From: Rubellimicrobium rubrum
GTDB lineage: Bacteria > Pseudomonadota > Alphaproteobacteria > Rhodobacterales > Rhodobacteraceae
Direction of reading: 5' to 3'
Assembly: GCF_006152115.1 (NCBI RefSeq)
Contig: NZ_VDFU01000001.1
Coordinates: forward strand, 124,001-188,000
Length of the DNA stretch: 64,000 nt
In this document: positions 46,530 to 54,706 of the stretch, piece after piece
Layout of the letters: every line of letters starts with the position of its first letter
How positions within the stretch are numbered: the stretch's first letter is position 1
Notes under the pieces: generated by a model
Database searches by the model: none
Told to the model about the DNA's origin: nothing
What the model saw: only the letters and a program-made list of their open reading frames with translations
Program-made: the position numbers and the translations under genes

Positions 46530-47563
46530 CAGCCCCTCCCTGTCGAAAGCTCGCGCGCGACGCGCAGGAGGACCGGGACGATCAGCACGGCGATGAACCC
46601 GATGGTTATGACACTCGTCGCGGCGGCCGAGCCGAAGAGCTGCGAGGTCTGCGTGTTGAGGCTCGAATAGATCTGATAGCTCAGCGAGGTCGCGTTGGCG
46701 GCAGCGTTGAAGCTGATGATGGGCTCGAAAACCCGGAAGTTGTCCATGAGCTGCACCAGGAGCACGAACAGGATCAGGGGCTTCAGCGACGGCAGGACGA
46801 CATAGCGGATGCGTTCGATCCGGGACGCGCCGTCGATCATGGCGGCTTCCACGGTGTCCCGCGGCACGGCCTGAAGGCCCGCATAGAAGACGATGAAGCT
46901 GAAGGGCGCGTTGGTCCAGATCCCGTAGACGATCAGCATGGCCCAGGTCAGCGGCGCCGAAGAGCGGGTGGACAGGCCTGGGTCGTTGAAGACGTTCTGG
47001 ATCGCCGCGCCCAGGATGCCTTCGGAGTTCAGCATCCAGAACAGGATGAGCGAGCCCACGAGCGGCGTGATCAGCATGGGCACGAGGCTGAAGAAGATCA
47101 CTGGGCCCTTGAGCATCTGCGGCACGGTATTGACCGCCAGCGCGATCAGCAGACCCAGCATCATCGCCAGCGGGGTCACCAGCGCGCAGTAGGTCACCGT
47201 GAAGGCCAGCGCCCGGTAGAGCGGCAGGTTGTAGATGCGCGACACCGCATCGGTGAACCCGTCACTGGTTGTCAGAATGTCCCGCAACTCGCCGAAGGCG
47301 AGATGATTGCGGTCGATGTAAGTTCCCAGGCCGTTGAACCGGCCCAGAGGTTCCTCCGCCCGCAACTGCGCCGTGGCGGCCGAGTCCACAGTGCTCGTGC
47401 TCGTGCAGCCGCCGAAGGGCTGGCACGTCTCCGAGGTGACGATCACCTGCTCATGTTCGATGAACAGCGACTGCACCACGATGGACACGATCGGCAGCGC
47501 GATGAACAGGAGCATCGCGAGCAGCGACGGGAACATGAAGCGGAAGAAGGTCGAATGCGGCAC
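46529..47563 (-). CDS. ABC importer permease (MalF-like)
   Basis: 344 residues. Helix 1 at about 10-30, a periplasmic loop carrying a Cys pair (about 43-51, ETCQPFGGCTS), then five more helices with the EAA loop EAAMIDGASRIERIRYVVLPSL. It forms the heteromeric channel with the MalG-like protein. It is read after the binding-protein gene in the order SBP-malF-malG. Confidence 0.92.
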   Translation of the reverse strand: MPHSTFFRFMFPSLLAMLLFIALPIVSIVVQSLFIEHEQVIVTSETCQPFGGCTSTSTVDSAATAQLRAEEPLGRFNGLGTYIDRNHLAFGELRDILTTSDGFTDAVSRIYNLPLYRALAFTVTYCALVTPLAMMLGLLIALAVNTVPQMLKGPVIFFSLVPMLITPLVGSLILFWMLNSEGILGAAIQNVFNDPGLSTRSSAPLTWAMLIVYGIWTNAPFSFIVFYAGLQAVPRDTVEAAMIDGASRIERIRYVVLPSLKPLILFVLLVQLMDNFRVFEPIISFNAAANATSLSYQIYSSLNTQTSQLFGSAAATSVITIGFIAVLIVPVLLRVARELSTGRG

Positions 47564-47629
47564 GGCCGGTCCGTTTCTGCTGCGGTCCCAGGGGCGGGCC
47601 GGACCAGCGGTCCCGGCCCGTTCGGTCGC

Positions 47630-48865
47630 TTACTGCAGGAATCCCGCCTGCTGCGCGGCGGCGGTGTAGGAGGCCGTGATGTCGGCCAGCGCCTTGTCCG
47701 CGTCCTCGCTTCCCTTGATGAAATCGGCGAGCTCGTTGCCCAGCGTCTCGTGCAGGAGGCCCATATAGGGGACCATGGGATAGGGTCGCGCGCCGCTCAT
47801 GGCGGTGCCGATCACGCCTGCGGCCGTGGGGCCAGGCTCGTAGCCCGCGATGAGCCAAGTCGCGACCTGCGGATGTTCGGCCGCCACTTCGGGTCGGATG
47901 GCGTGCATCATGGCGCGGAAGCTGGCCTCCGCGTCCTCGTCCGATATGTTCTGCGCTATGGTGAAGCCGTCCCACCACAGCGCGGCCGCAGGGGTCGTGC
48001 CGCCCCCGATGGTGGGCGACGGCGCGAAGACCGTGTTCTCGACCACCTCGGGAGTGGACTTGGCCGGGTCGATGGTCGCCCCGGCCAGCGAGCCCCACTG
48101 CTGCATGATGGCCATGTTGCCGGACTGGTAGACCGCGCCCATCGTGTTCGCGTTGAAGGTGACATATTCGGGCGCCATGTACTGGGTCAGGTCGCGCATC
48201 ATCTGCAGCGTGGCGCGGCCCTGTTCGTTGTCGATCGCCAGTTCGGCGGTGCCCGGCGCAAAGAATTCGGCCCCCGTCCCTAGGTACATGTTCACGAACT
48301 CGGCCGCGAGATCCCAGCCTGTCGCGTTTGAGGCGCCCAGCGGATGCTCCATGATCCCTTGGTCCTTGATGGCCTTGGCGGCGTCCAGCACGCCTTCCCA
48401 GGTGGTCGGCGGTTCCACGCCCGCCTGCTCCAGCACGTCGCGGCGGAAGAACAGGTGCTGGGAGTTCGCCATGAAGGCGATGGCCATGGTCTTGCCGTCG
48501 ATCTTGATGAGCTGGTTCGGCTGGAGCTGCTGCCCGTACTCGGCCACGAGGTCGTCGAGCGGGCGGATCAGGCCGTCGTTCAGCAGCGGCACGATGGAGT
48601 TGTTGGCGACCATCGCGATGGTGTACTCGGCCGGGTTGCCGGTCAGGGCGGGCACCTGGATGTTCTTGTGCTCCGAGGTGGCGTTCGACTCCACCGTGAC
48701 GGTCTCGCTCGCGCAGGTGGCGGCCTCGGAGTTGACGAGGCGCAACGCCTCAAAGTCGTTGGACAGGATGCGCACTGATCCGGCTTCGATGCCGCACTCG
48801 GCCAGGGCCGGCCCCGCGATCAGGAGCGCCGCGAGGGAGACGAGGGTCGTCCGATGGAATGTCAT
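47630..48865 (-). CDS. Extracellular solute-binding protein (family 1 type)
   Basis: 411 residues. A Sec signal peptide ends at about residue 23 (LAALLIAGPALA-E), followed by a two-lobed binding protein with IAFMANSQHLFFRRDVLEQAG and WGVLDAAKAIKDQG-like hinge regions typical of sugar-type cluster B binding proteins; AALWWDGFTIAQN near 320. The ATG has AAGGACC upstream. An operator palindrome lies 48 bases before the start. Substrate unknown; sequence class suggests a polyol, sugar or sugar-like compound. Confidence 0.9.
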   Translation of the reverse strand: MTFHRTTLVSLAALLIAGPALAECGIEAGSVRILSNDFEALRLVNSEAATCASETVTVESNATSEHKNIQVPALTGNPAEYTIAMVANNSIVPLLNDGLIRPLDDLVAEYGQQLQPNQLIKIDGKTMAIAFMANSQHLFFRRDVLEQAGVEPPTTWEGVLDAAKAIKDQGIMEHPLGASNATGWDLAAEFVNMYLGTGAEFFAPGTAELAIDNEQGRATLQMMRDLTQYMAPEYVTFNANTMGAVYQSGNMAIMQQWGSLAGATIDPAKSTPEVVENTVFAPSPTIGGGTTPAAALWWDGFTIAQNISDEDAEASFRAMMHAIRPEVAAEHPQVATWLIAGYEPGPTAAGVIGTAMSGARPYPMVPYMGLLHETLGNELADFIKGSEDADKALADITASYTAAAQQAGFLQ

Positions 48866-48912
48866 GGGAGGTCCTTCCGCTGTCGGGTCGTTCGGCCGTT
48901 GCGACGGCTCTT

Positions 48913-48926
48913 TGCAGACGTTTGCA
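48913..48926. promoter_or_regulatory. LacI-type operator, site 2
   Basis: TGCA-G-ACGT-T-TGCA, an exact match to the palindrome TGCA-N-ACGT-N-TGCA, flanked by T and AA. It lies 48 bases before the binding-protein start, in the divergent gap shared with the second hisD-like gene. Confidence 0.75.
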
Positions 48927-48989
48927 AACTGGAGCAGAACACAAGTTCGGTGACCTGACAAGCTTCGCAGTGCCTCTACGGAACCTTCT

Positions 48990-49003
48990 TGCAAACGAAT
49001 GCA
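48990..49003. promoter_or_regulatory. LacI-type operator, site 3
   Basis: TGCA-A-ACGA-A-TGCA, one mismatch from the consensus (ACGA for ACGT). It is 120 bases before the second hisD-like gene and 77 bases from site 2 centre to centre, near seven helical turns, so the two sites may be bridged by a tetramer. Confidence 0.65.
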
Positions 49004-49122
49004 GAAAACGTCAGCCTTTCGGCAGGACGCAGGGCAGGCAATGGGCCGCCAGGTGACGTGAGCGACCTTATCCTGCTCTGCTGAGCCGATCCCCTGCAGC
49101 ACACATTGGCACAAGGCTGACG

Positions 49123-50397
49123 ATGAACGACTTTCCCGGCATATCCTGGATCAAGGCCCCGTCCCCCGAGGCCGCCGCCGACACGGCCGAGGTGCAGCGC
49201 CTCGTGGCCGAAGTGCTGGCCCGCGTAAAGGCCGAAGGCGACGCGGCGGTGGCAGACTATGCGCGACGCTTCGACAGGTCCGACCTCGACCGTTTTGAGG
49301 TCACCCCCGAGGAACGTCAGGCCGCTGTCGATGCACTCGATCTCCAGACCCGGGCGGACACCGAGTTCGCCATCGCGAACGTGCGCCGCTTCGCCGAGGC
49401 GCAACTAGCCACCATGCAGCCACTCGAGATCGAGATTCTGCCCGGCGCGCATCTGGGCCACCGTGTCATCCCGGTCGAGCGGGTGGGCTGCTACGTTCCG
49501 GGCGGGCGGTTCCCACTCCTGTCCGCGCCGATCATGACCATCGTGCCCGCCAAGGTCGCAGGAGTGGACGAGGTCATCGCCTGCCTGCCGCCCAACGCGC
49601 ACCAGGCCATGGTCGCGGGCTGCCACCTGTCGGGCGCGGACCGCATCTTCCGCATCGGCGGCGCGCAGGCCATCGCCGCCCTGGCTTTTGGCACCGAGAC
49701 CGTTCCCGCCGTGGACAAGATCGTCGGCCCCGGCAACGCCTTCGTCAACGAGGCCAAGCGCCAGGTCTTCGGCCCCGTGGGCATCGACCAGCTGGCCGGT
49801 CCGTCCGAGATCTACATCCTCGCGGACTCGACAGGCGAGGCCGAGATGATCGCGACGGACCTCCTCGCGCAGGCCGAGCATGACGTGCGGACGCGTGTGG
49901 GCCTCATTACCACCAGCGCCGATCTGGGCCGCGCCGTGCTGGCCGACGTCGAGAAGCAACTGGCGACCCTCTCCACCGCCTCGGTCGCGGGGCCGTCCTG
50001 GGCAAGCAAGGGCGAGATCGCGGTCGCGTCGGACGAGGAGGCGATGATCGCCTATTCCGACCACATCGCGGCCGAGCATCTTCAGGTCCACACCGCCGAC
50101 CCGCACGCCTTCGGGCAGCGTCTGCGGAACTACGGCTCGCTCTTCATCGGGGAGCTGGCCTCGGTGGTCTATTCGGACAAGTGTATCGGCACCAACCACA
50201 CGCTGCCCACGATGGCGGCGGGCCGCTACACCGGCGGGCTCTGGGTCGGGTCCTACGTCAAGGTCGCGACGCATCAGTGGCTCGATGACCGGGGCGTGCG
50301 CGCCGTGGCCCCGCCCGCCGCGCGGCAAAGCGCCTCCGAGGGGCTCGAAGGGCACCGCCGCGCCGCGCAGCTTCGGCTCGACCGGATGCAGGCCTAA
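49123..50397 (+). CDS. Histidinol dehydrogenase-family enzyme 2
   Basis: 424 residues. It has [42 protein letters not shown], the Glu-His in [14 protein letters not shown] and C-terminal [12 protein letters not shown], giving all zinc and catalytic residues of HisD. GPSE and AEHD make it nearer to true HisD than paralogue 1. A second copy in the same catabolic cluster suggests action on an alcohol or aldehyde in the pathway rather than histidine synthesis, but a biosynthetic role is not excluded. It is divergent from the binding protein and ends on the amidase stop. Confidence 0.82.
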   Translation: MNDFPGISWIKAPSPEAAADTAEVQRLVAEVLARVKAEGDAAVADYARRFDRSDLDRFEVTPEERQAAVDALDLQTRADTEFAIANVRRFAEAQLATMQPLEIEILPGAHLGHRVIPVERVGCYVPGGRFPLLSAPIMTIVPAKVAGVDEVIACLPPNAHQAMVAGCHLSGADRIFRIGGAQAIAALAFGTETVPAVDKIVGPGNAFVNEAKRQVFGPVGIDQLAGPSEIYILADSTGEAEMIATDLLAQAEHDVRTRVGLITTSADLGRAVLADVEKQLATLSTASVAGPSWASKGEIAVASDEEAMIAYSDHIAAEHLQVHTADPHAFGQRLRNYGSLFIGELASVVYSDKCIGTNHTLPTMAAGRYTGGLWVGSYVKVATHQWLDDRGVRAVAPPAARQSASEGLEGHRRAAQLRLDRMQA

Positions 50398-51740
50398 AGA
50401 TCGGGGCGGGCGGCGGCGTGGTCCGTCGCCCGTTCGAAGGCATGGCCGACGCGGCAGACGGTCGCCTCGTCGCCATGCCGTCCGATGATCTGGAGACCGA
50501 CCGGCAACCCGCCTGCCAACCCGGCTGGAACCGACATCGCCGGGTGTCCGGTAACGTTGAATGGCAGCGTTCGCATCGGGGTCCAAGCTGCTCCCTTCTC
50601 AAAAGCCGAAAAGGGCGGCGCAGGCGACAGGGTGGTCGCGCAGAGCAGCGCGTCGCACCCGTCCAGTGCCCGGTCTACCTGCCCCCGCAGCATCGGCACC
50701 AAGGCCCGCGCCGCGGCAAGATCGTTCTGTGTGAGCACGACCCCGGCGGCGAGCGTCTGAACGGCCATGCGGCCCCACAGGTCCGGGCGGTCCCGCAGCG
50801 CCGCGCCATGGATCCGCAATCCCTCCACGTGGATGATGACCGCACCCACCGCTTCGAGCAGATCGTAGTCGGGCATCGACACCTCGACGATGCGTGCCCC
50901 GGCAAGCGACAGGGCAGAGGCCGCTTCGTCCATCCCGGCAAGTGCTCTGGGATCGCAGGCTGGGTCACGTGCGAACCAGTCCCGGGCGTAGCCCAGCAGC
51001 AGCCCTTCGGCCCCCTGCTCCAGCCGTGACGCCGCGCCGGTCCCCGGCGCCATTGCATCGAGCATCAGCGCTGCTTCCTGAACCGTCGCGGCAATCGGCC
51101 CGGGATGATCGAGTTCAGCAGCGATCTTCCAGAACCCGTCCTGTGGAACCCGCCCCCAGGTCGGCTTCAGGCCGACCACGCCGCAATAGGCGGATGGCGA
51201 CCGGATCGAGCCTCCGGTGTCACTGCCCACGGCCAGACGCACCATCCCCGCCGCCACCGCCGCCGCCGAGCCGGAGGATGATCCTCCGGTGATATGGGTC
51301 GGGTTCCAGGGGTTGCGGGCTGGCGGATGCTCCAGTCCTGGATCGGGCCCGACGAAGCCCCATTCGTAGGTTGCGACATGACCCAACGGCACCGCCCCGG
51401 CCTCGATCAGTCGTTGGACTGCAACCGCGTCCTGCTCCGCCACCCTGTTCGGCAACCGTGAGCCGTTGCTGGTCGCGAGACCCTTCAGATCGACCATATC
51501 TTTTACGGCGAATGGGATGCCATGCAGCGGTCCCCGGTCGATCCCTGCTGCAAGTTCCGCATCGGCTTGCGCCGCGAGACCGTGCGACCTTGGGTCCATC
51601 GCCCAGAAGGCTCGTACGATGTCGTCTGCGGTTTCGATCCGTCTCAGGTGCCGTCCGAGCAGTTCGACAGCCGTCAGCGTCCCGGCGCGAAGTGCCGCCC
51701 CGGCCTCGGCCAGGGATGGCGCGGGTGAACCTCGGATCAT
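50394..51740 (-). CDS. Amidase-signature-family hydrolase
   Basis: 448 residues. The Ser-cisSer-Lys triad is seen as Lys80 in FAVKDMVD, the cis-Ser in [10 protein letters not shown] (about 152-160) and Ser178 in [11 protein letters not shown]. Such enzymes hydrolyse amides, carbamates or ureas. The upstream 47-residue partner makes it similar to AtzE-type amidases that need a GatC/AtzG-like subunit. Translationally coupled: its ATG overlaps that gene's stop by 4 bases. It converges on hisD-like gene 2. Confidence 0.88.
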   Translation of the reverse strand: MIRGSPAPSLAEAGAALRAGTLTAVELLGRHLRRIETADDIVRAFWAMDPRSHGLAAQADAELAAGIDRGPLHGIPFAVKDMVDLKGLATSNGSRLPNRVAEQDAVAVQRLIEAGAVPLGHVATYEWGFVGPDPGLEHPPARNPWNPTHITGGSSSGSAAAVAAGMVRLAVGSDTGGSIRSPSAYCGVVGLKPTWGRVPQDGFWKIAAELDHPGPIAATVQEAALMLDAMAPGTGAASRLEQGAEGLLLGYARDWFARDPACDPRALAGMDEAASALSLAGARIVEVSMPDYDLLEAVGAVIIHVEGLRIHGAALRDRPDLWGRMAVQTLAAGVVLTQNDLAAARALVPMLRGQVDRALDGCDALLCATTLSPAPPFSAFEKGAAWTPMRTLPFNVTGHPAMSVPAGLAGGLPVGLQIIGRHGDEATVCRVGHAFERATDHAAARPDL

Positions 51741-51880
51741 GGTCGTCCGGCCCGGACCTTCTCGGCCGCCCGCACTAGGAAGCGGGCCGTAGCCAGCACT
51801 GGTGCAATCTCATCTTCGTGCAGGCGGATTCCAGCCTGAGCCAGCCGCGCCCGCAGTTCGGCCTCGGTCACTTCGCTCAT
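51737..51880 (-). CDS. AtzG/DUF4089-like small amidase partner
   Basis: 47 residues: MSEVTEAELRARLAQAGIRL then HEDEIAPVLATARFLVRAAEKVR. This helical pattern and length resemble AtzG and DUF4089 proteins, GatC-like small subunits that wrap their amidase. The gene lies between the NTF2-like gene and the amidase, overlapping both by 4 bases (ATGA on each side), which strongly suggests co-translation and complex formation. It is easily missed because of its size. Confidence 0.72.
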   Translation of the reverse strand: MSEVTEAELRARLAQAGIRLHEDEIAPVLATARFLVRAAEKVRAGRP

Positions 51881-52989
51881 GCCATGCCGGCCATCTGCGC
51901 AAGCCGAACCTGCATCATGAGCGACAGCTCGTCGTAGACGCGCCACTCGTCCACGACCTTGCCGTCCTTCACGTGGAGATGGGTCATTCCCATGACCTGC
52001 AGCCGCTTGCCGGTCGGCTCGCCCAGCGCCTGGAGGATGCCGTAGCCCATGTGGTGCCCTTCGAGAATCCAGCGCACCGCGATCTTAATCCCGCCCTCCT
52101 CGCTGGGGGTCGAGCAGATGTGCTGCGGCATGAAGGCACCGTCGGGAATGGAGCCGATCAGGCCCAGCGTCTGGTGGATCACCGCCGCCTGCCCGTACAG
52201 TTCCACCATCAGGGGGCCGTGGTACTGGCAGTTGGGCGCATAAACGTCCTTGATCCGGCCGAACATCCGGCCGTTCCAGACCTCATGCATCCAGCGCAGC
52301 GTGTCGCGTTCCAGGTCATTGTGCGCGATGGACAGGTCCGGCTCGGCCTCGGGCGGCATCTGCCCGATGAGCCGCCGGTTCTCTCCGATGTCGATGCTGA
52401 GCAGGCCCTTATCGAAGGCGGCGCGCGCCATTCGGTCGGCGAAGGCCCAGCCGTCGAGGCCAAGCTGCTGGATGATTGCCAACGTGTCCGCGACCACCCA
52501 TTCGCGGTAGATCTTGTTCTCGTGGATCATGCAGTCGGCCACGGTGCGCGAGGTGAAGGTGCGCCCTGTCGCCGGCCCGAGATGCCCGTTTTGAGTGTGA
52601 CGCCCTGTCCCGGTCACAAGATGCGACGTGTAGAATCCCTCGTCTTCGTCGCCGCGCCAGATGACCTGCGTGGCCATGCCCCGCCGCTCGGGGAAGCTGA
52701 CGAGGCGCTGGATCGTGTCGCGCACGACCTCCTCGCGGGTATAAAGCGTGCCGGTGGTGCCATAGAGGACGCAGTTGTGCGTGTAGTGGGTATAGATCAG
52801 GCCCACATCCCGCTCGTCCCAGATGCGGTGCGTGCAGCGGACGATGTAGTCGACGATGTCCGTGTAGATGGGATCGAAGCCGCGCATCGGCTGCACCCGC
52901 GCCCGACCTTCCGGGGCAAGCTGCGTATAATCGCGCCGCTCGACCTGGAGCACAGGCTCACGTGCGGGCGGCTGGATGTCGTCGGGCAT
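51877..52989 (-). CDS. Double NTF2-fold (SnoaL-like) protein
   Basis: 370 residues made of two NTF2-like halves. The first runs from about 35 to 175 with YTHNCVLYGTTGTLY and a WRGDEDEGFYTSH strand; the second from about 215 to 360 with VYAPNCQYHGPLMVELYG and MGMTHLHVKDGKVVDEWRVYD. SnoaL-like folds serve as cyclases, isomerases or ligand binders. The catalytic role here is unknown. GGGAGGGCGG precedes the ATG, and an operator palindrome starts 46 bases upstream. First gene of the NTF2-AtzG-amidase unit. Confidence 0.75.
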   Translation of the reverse strand: MPDDIQPPAREPVLQVERRDYTQLAPEGRARVQPMRGFDPIYTDIVDYIVRCTHRIWDERDVGLIYTHYTHNCVLYGTTGTLYTREEVVRDTIQRLVSFPERRGMATQVIWRGDEDEGFYTSHLVTGTGRHTQNGHLGPATGRTFTSRTVADCMIHENKIYREWVVADTLAIIQQLGLDGWAFADRMARAAFDKGLLSIDIGENRRLIGQMPPEAEPDLSIAHNDLERDTLRWMHEVWNGRMFGRIKDVYAPNCQYHGPLMVELYGQAAVIHQTLGLIGSIPDGAFMPQHICSTPSEEGGIKIAVRWILEGHHMGYGILQALGEPTGKRLQVMGMTHLHVKDGKVVDEWRVYDELSLMMQVRLAQMAGMA

Positions 52990-53034
52990 TCCGCCCTCCC
53001 TGATGATCCCTGGATGCCGACATCATGACGTTTT

Positions 53035-53048
53035 CGCAAACGTATGCA
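53035..53048. promoter_or_regulatory. LacI-type operator, site 4
   Basis: CGCA-A-ACGT-A-TGCA, one mismatch from TGCA-N-ACGT-N-TGCA. It is 46 bases upstream of the double NTF2 gene. On the minus strand a possible promoter, TTGCAT-N16-CATGAT, overlaps it, so bound repressor would block transcription. Confidence 0.65.
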
Positions 53049-53367
53049 AGACGGCCTGACGACAGCTTGCGGCGGGGTGCGCGGGCCTTGGTTAAGGTCC
53101 GCTCCGCCCGAGTTGACCTCTCGTGCCCGTTTGGCCGGGAGATTGCTCGTGGTCTATGCGGAACCACTCGGTGCTAGAGCCCGCCTCATCCGTCGAGGCA
53201 GCGACACCGGTGCCGAGGATGCGAAGGCGTTGATCCTCTCCGCACTCCGGCCAACACTGGATACGGACACCCAGAGTTCGTCGGGCACGCAATCGCGTGG
53301 TGGTCTTCTGAAGCCGGTGACAACGACACCGGGGCTATCTCGATGGGTCGGGAGACGTGGTCGGGGG
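53049..53367. other. Gene-free stretch right of the cluster
   Basis: 319 bases between operator 4 and the acyltransferase relic. Open frames exist on both strands, but none shows a family pattern, ribosome-binding site or convincing start. I see nothing functional here. Confidence 0.5.
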
Positions 53368-53598
53368 ACATGGATCGACATCGCCAAGGGCCTCGGGATC
53401 CCGCTGGTGGTGACAGGTCAAATGGCCACCGACCAAGATGGGACAGCATGGCAGTGGATCCCCTAAGCCATCTACCTTGTCCACATGCCACTGTCCCTTG
53501 CCCTGTCGGGGTATCTGTTCCACCCCATGGCGTTGGTTGAGGCCCTGAAAGGCAGGCTGCACGGCCTTTTTCTGCCGCATGTTTCGTTCCTGTTCACA
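53368..53598 (+). pseudogene. Acyltransferase family 3 (OafA-like) fragment
   Basis: The translation TWIDIAKGLGIPLVVTGQ, then after an in-frame TAA at 53464-53466, AIYLVHMPLSLALSGYLFHP, matches the first two helices of acyltransferase-3 proteins (W-I-D-x-x-K-G-x-x-I-x-L-V-V-x-G-H... F-H-M-P-L-F-F-F-L-S-G-Y-L-F). The stop, the loss of most of the 330-residue body and the missing start show a decayed gene. Confidence 0.6.
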
Positions 53599-53754
53599 CG
53601 GTTGAGCATGACGGTGCGCTCACCCATCCCGTCCCTGAGCGACGCGCTGCTAGGGGCTCTTAACTGACAGGAGCGTTTGGGGTCTTCTGGTTCGTGACGG
53701 GCCTTCTGGCCGCAACTGCGCTGTGTGGGCGGTCCTCAGGCTTGCGTTCGGACC

Positions 53755-53835
53755 GAGATAGCGGACCGGCCCAAGGCGCTCGAACGGGAGAACCGCGAAC
53801 TGCCCCAAGCCAACGATATCCTGCACAAGTCTTCA
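53755..53835 (+). mobile_element. IS3-family OrfA fragment
   Basis: The translation KALERENRELPQANDILHKSS matches the leucine-zipper end of IS3-type OrfA proteins (usual form I-K-x-L-E-R-E-N-x-E-L-R-x-A-N-E-I-L-K). Only about 27 codons survive and no DDE partner or terminal repeats are seen. Confidence 0.6.
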
Positions 53836-53986
53836 CGAATGCCTCGTCGGAGTGCCAACGCCAGCGGGCGACCGGGCGCATCCCCTGCGCTCGCCTCCAC
53901 CTGACCTCGGCCACAAACACCGGCCCGAACTTGGGCGACCAGAATCGCCCAGTCTTGTGGCTTACCTCGGTGCCGCGCTCGTGCAA
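53830..53986 (-). mobile_element. IS6-family transposase fragment
   Basis: On the minus strand ERGTEVSHKTGRFWSPKFGP followed by RWRWHSDEAFVK resembles IS6/IS26-type transposases, including the first catalytic Asp in W-H-x-D-E. The upstream and downstream parts are missing and the IS3 relic abuts it directly, so one element was truncated by another or by deletion. Confidence 0.6.
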
Positions 53987-54104
53987 GCTACACTGCCCTG
54001 AGGCTGGGTCCGTTGTGTGATGGCGTTACCTTGCCAGAAGCAACCGCCAAGCGTCGGGAGATGTGCTACAGGAACTGCAACGTCGCAGAGAAGGCGCAAA
54101 AGCC

Positions 54105-54575
54105 ATGCAGTCCGGGTTCAGGATCGGCGTCATTTCCGACACGCATGGGCTGCTGCGCCCAGAGGCCTTGGAAGCGCTCCGCGGAGCCCGCCACATCATC
54201 CATGCAGGCGACATTGGTGCGCCCGAGATCATCGACGCTCTTCGCGTGCTGGCGCCGACAACTGCGATCAGAGGAAACATCGACAAGGCCGTCTGGGCCA
54301 GCCGTTATAGGGACACCGAGTCCTTCTCTATGGGCGACATGCGTTTTCACGTGGTGCATGACTTGGCCGAACTGCGCTTCGCTGCTCTGGGGGCTGATGC
54401 ATCCGTCGTGGTGTCAGGCCACTCGCACCGTCCCAAGATCGAGATGCGAGGCGGCGTGCTTTTCCTCAATCCAGGCAGCGCTGGTCCGAAACGCTTCAAG
54501 CTTCCGGTCACCGTCGCCAGCCTTTGGATCGCTCCCGGTCAGCTGGAGCCGGAAATCCACCACTTAGCGGTTTAG
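54105..54575 (+). CDS. YfcE-type metallophosphoesterase
   Basis: 156 residues. The metal-binding motifs appear in order: ISDTHG (near 10), HAGDIG, RGNID, a His in HDLAEL and GHSHRP, then LNPGSAGPKR. This is the small YfcE/MJ0936 phosphodiesterase family acting on phosphodiesters; the physiological substrate is unknown. I used ATG 54105; an earlier in-frame start adds 14 residues. The gene is intact although flanked by mobile-element relics. Confidence 0.87.
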   Translation: MQSGFRIGVISDTHGLLRPEALEALRGARHIIHAGDIGAPEIIDALRVLAPTTAIRGNIDKAVWASRYRDTESFSMGDMRFHVVHDLAELRFAALGADASVVVSGHSHRPKIEMRGGVLFLNPGSAGPKRFKLPVTVASLWIAPGQLEPEIHHLAV

Positions 54576-54706
54576 CTCTAGAGCTTTCTGCGGGTGGGTG
54601 CGCGCGGGTTCCGGGATCTCGTGACCGTGGTGGGGCACGCCGCGATGGTGTCGGCGGGCGAGTGGGAGGAAGGCGGGCTCGTCGTGCGCTTCGAAGGCCG
54701 GGCCCC

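Noticed and set aside
54576-54595. AGCTCTAGAGCT palindrome with a following TTTCT after the metallophosphoesterase gene
   Set aside because: Only a loop-less 12-bp palindrome, too short to call a terminator.
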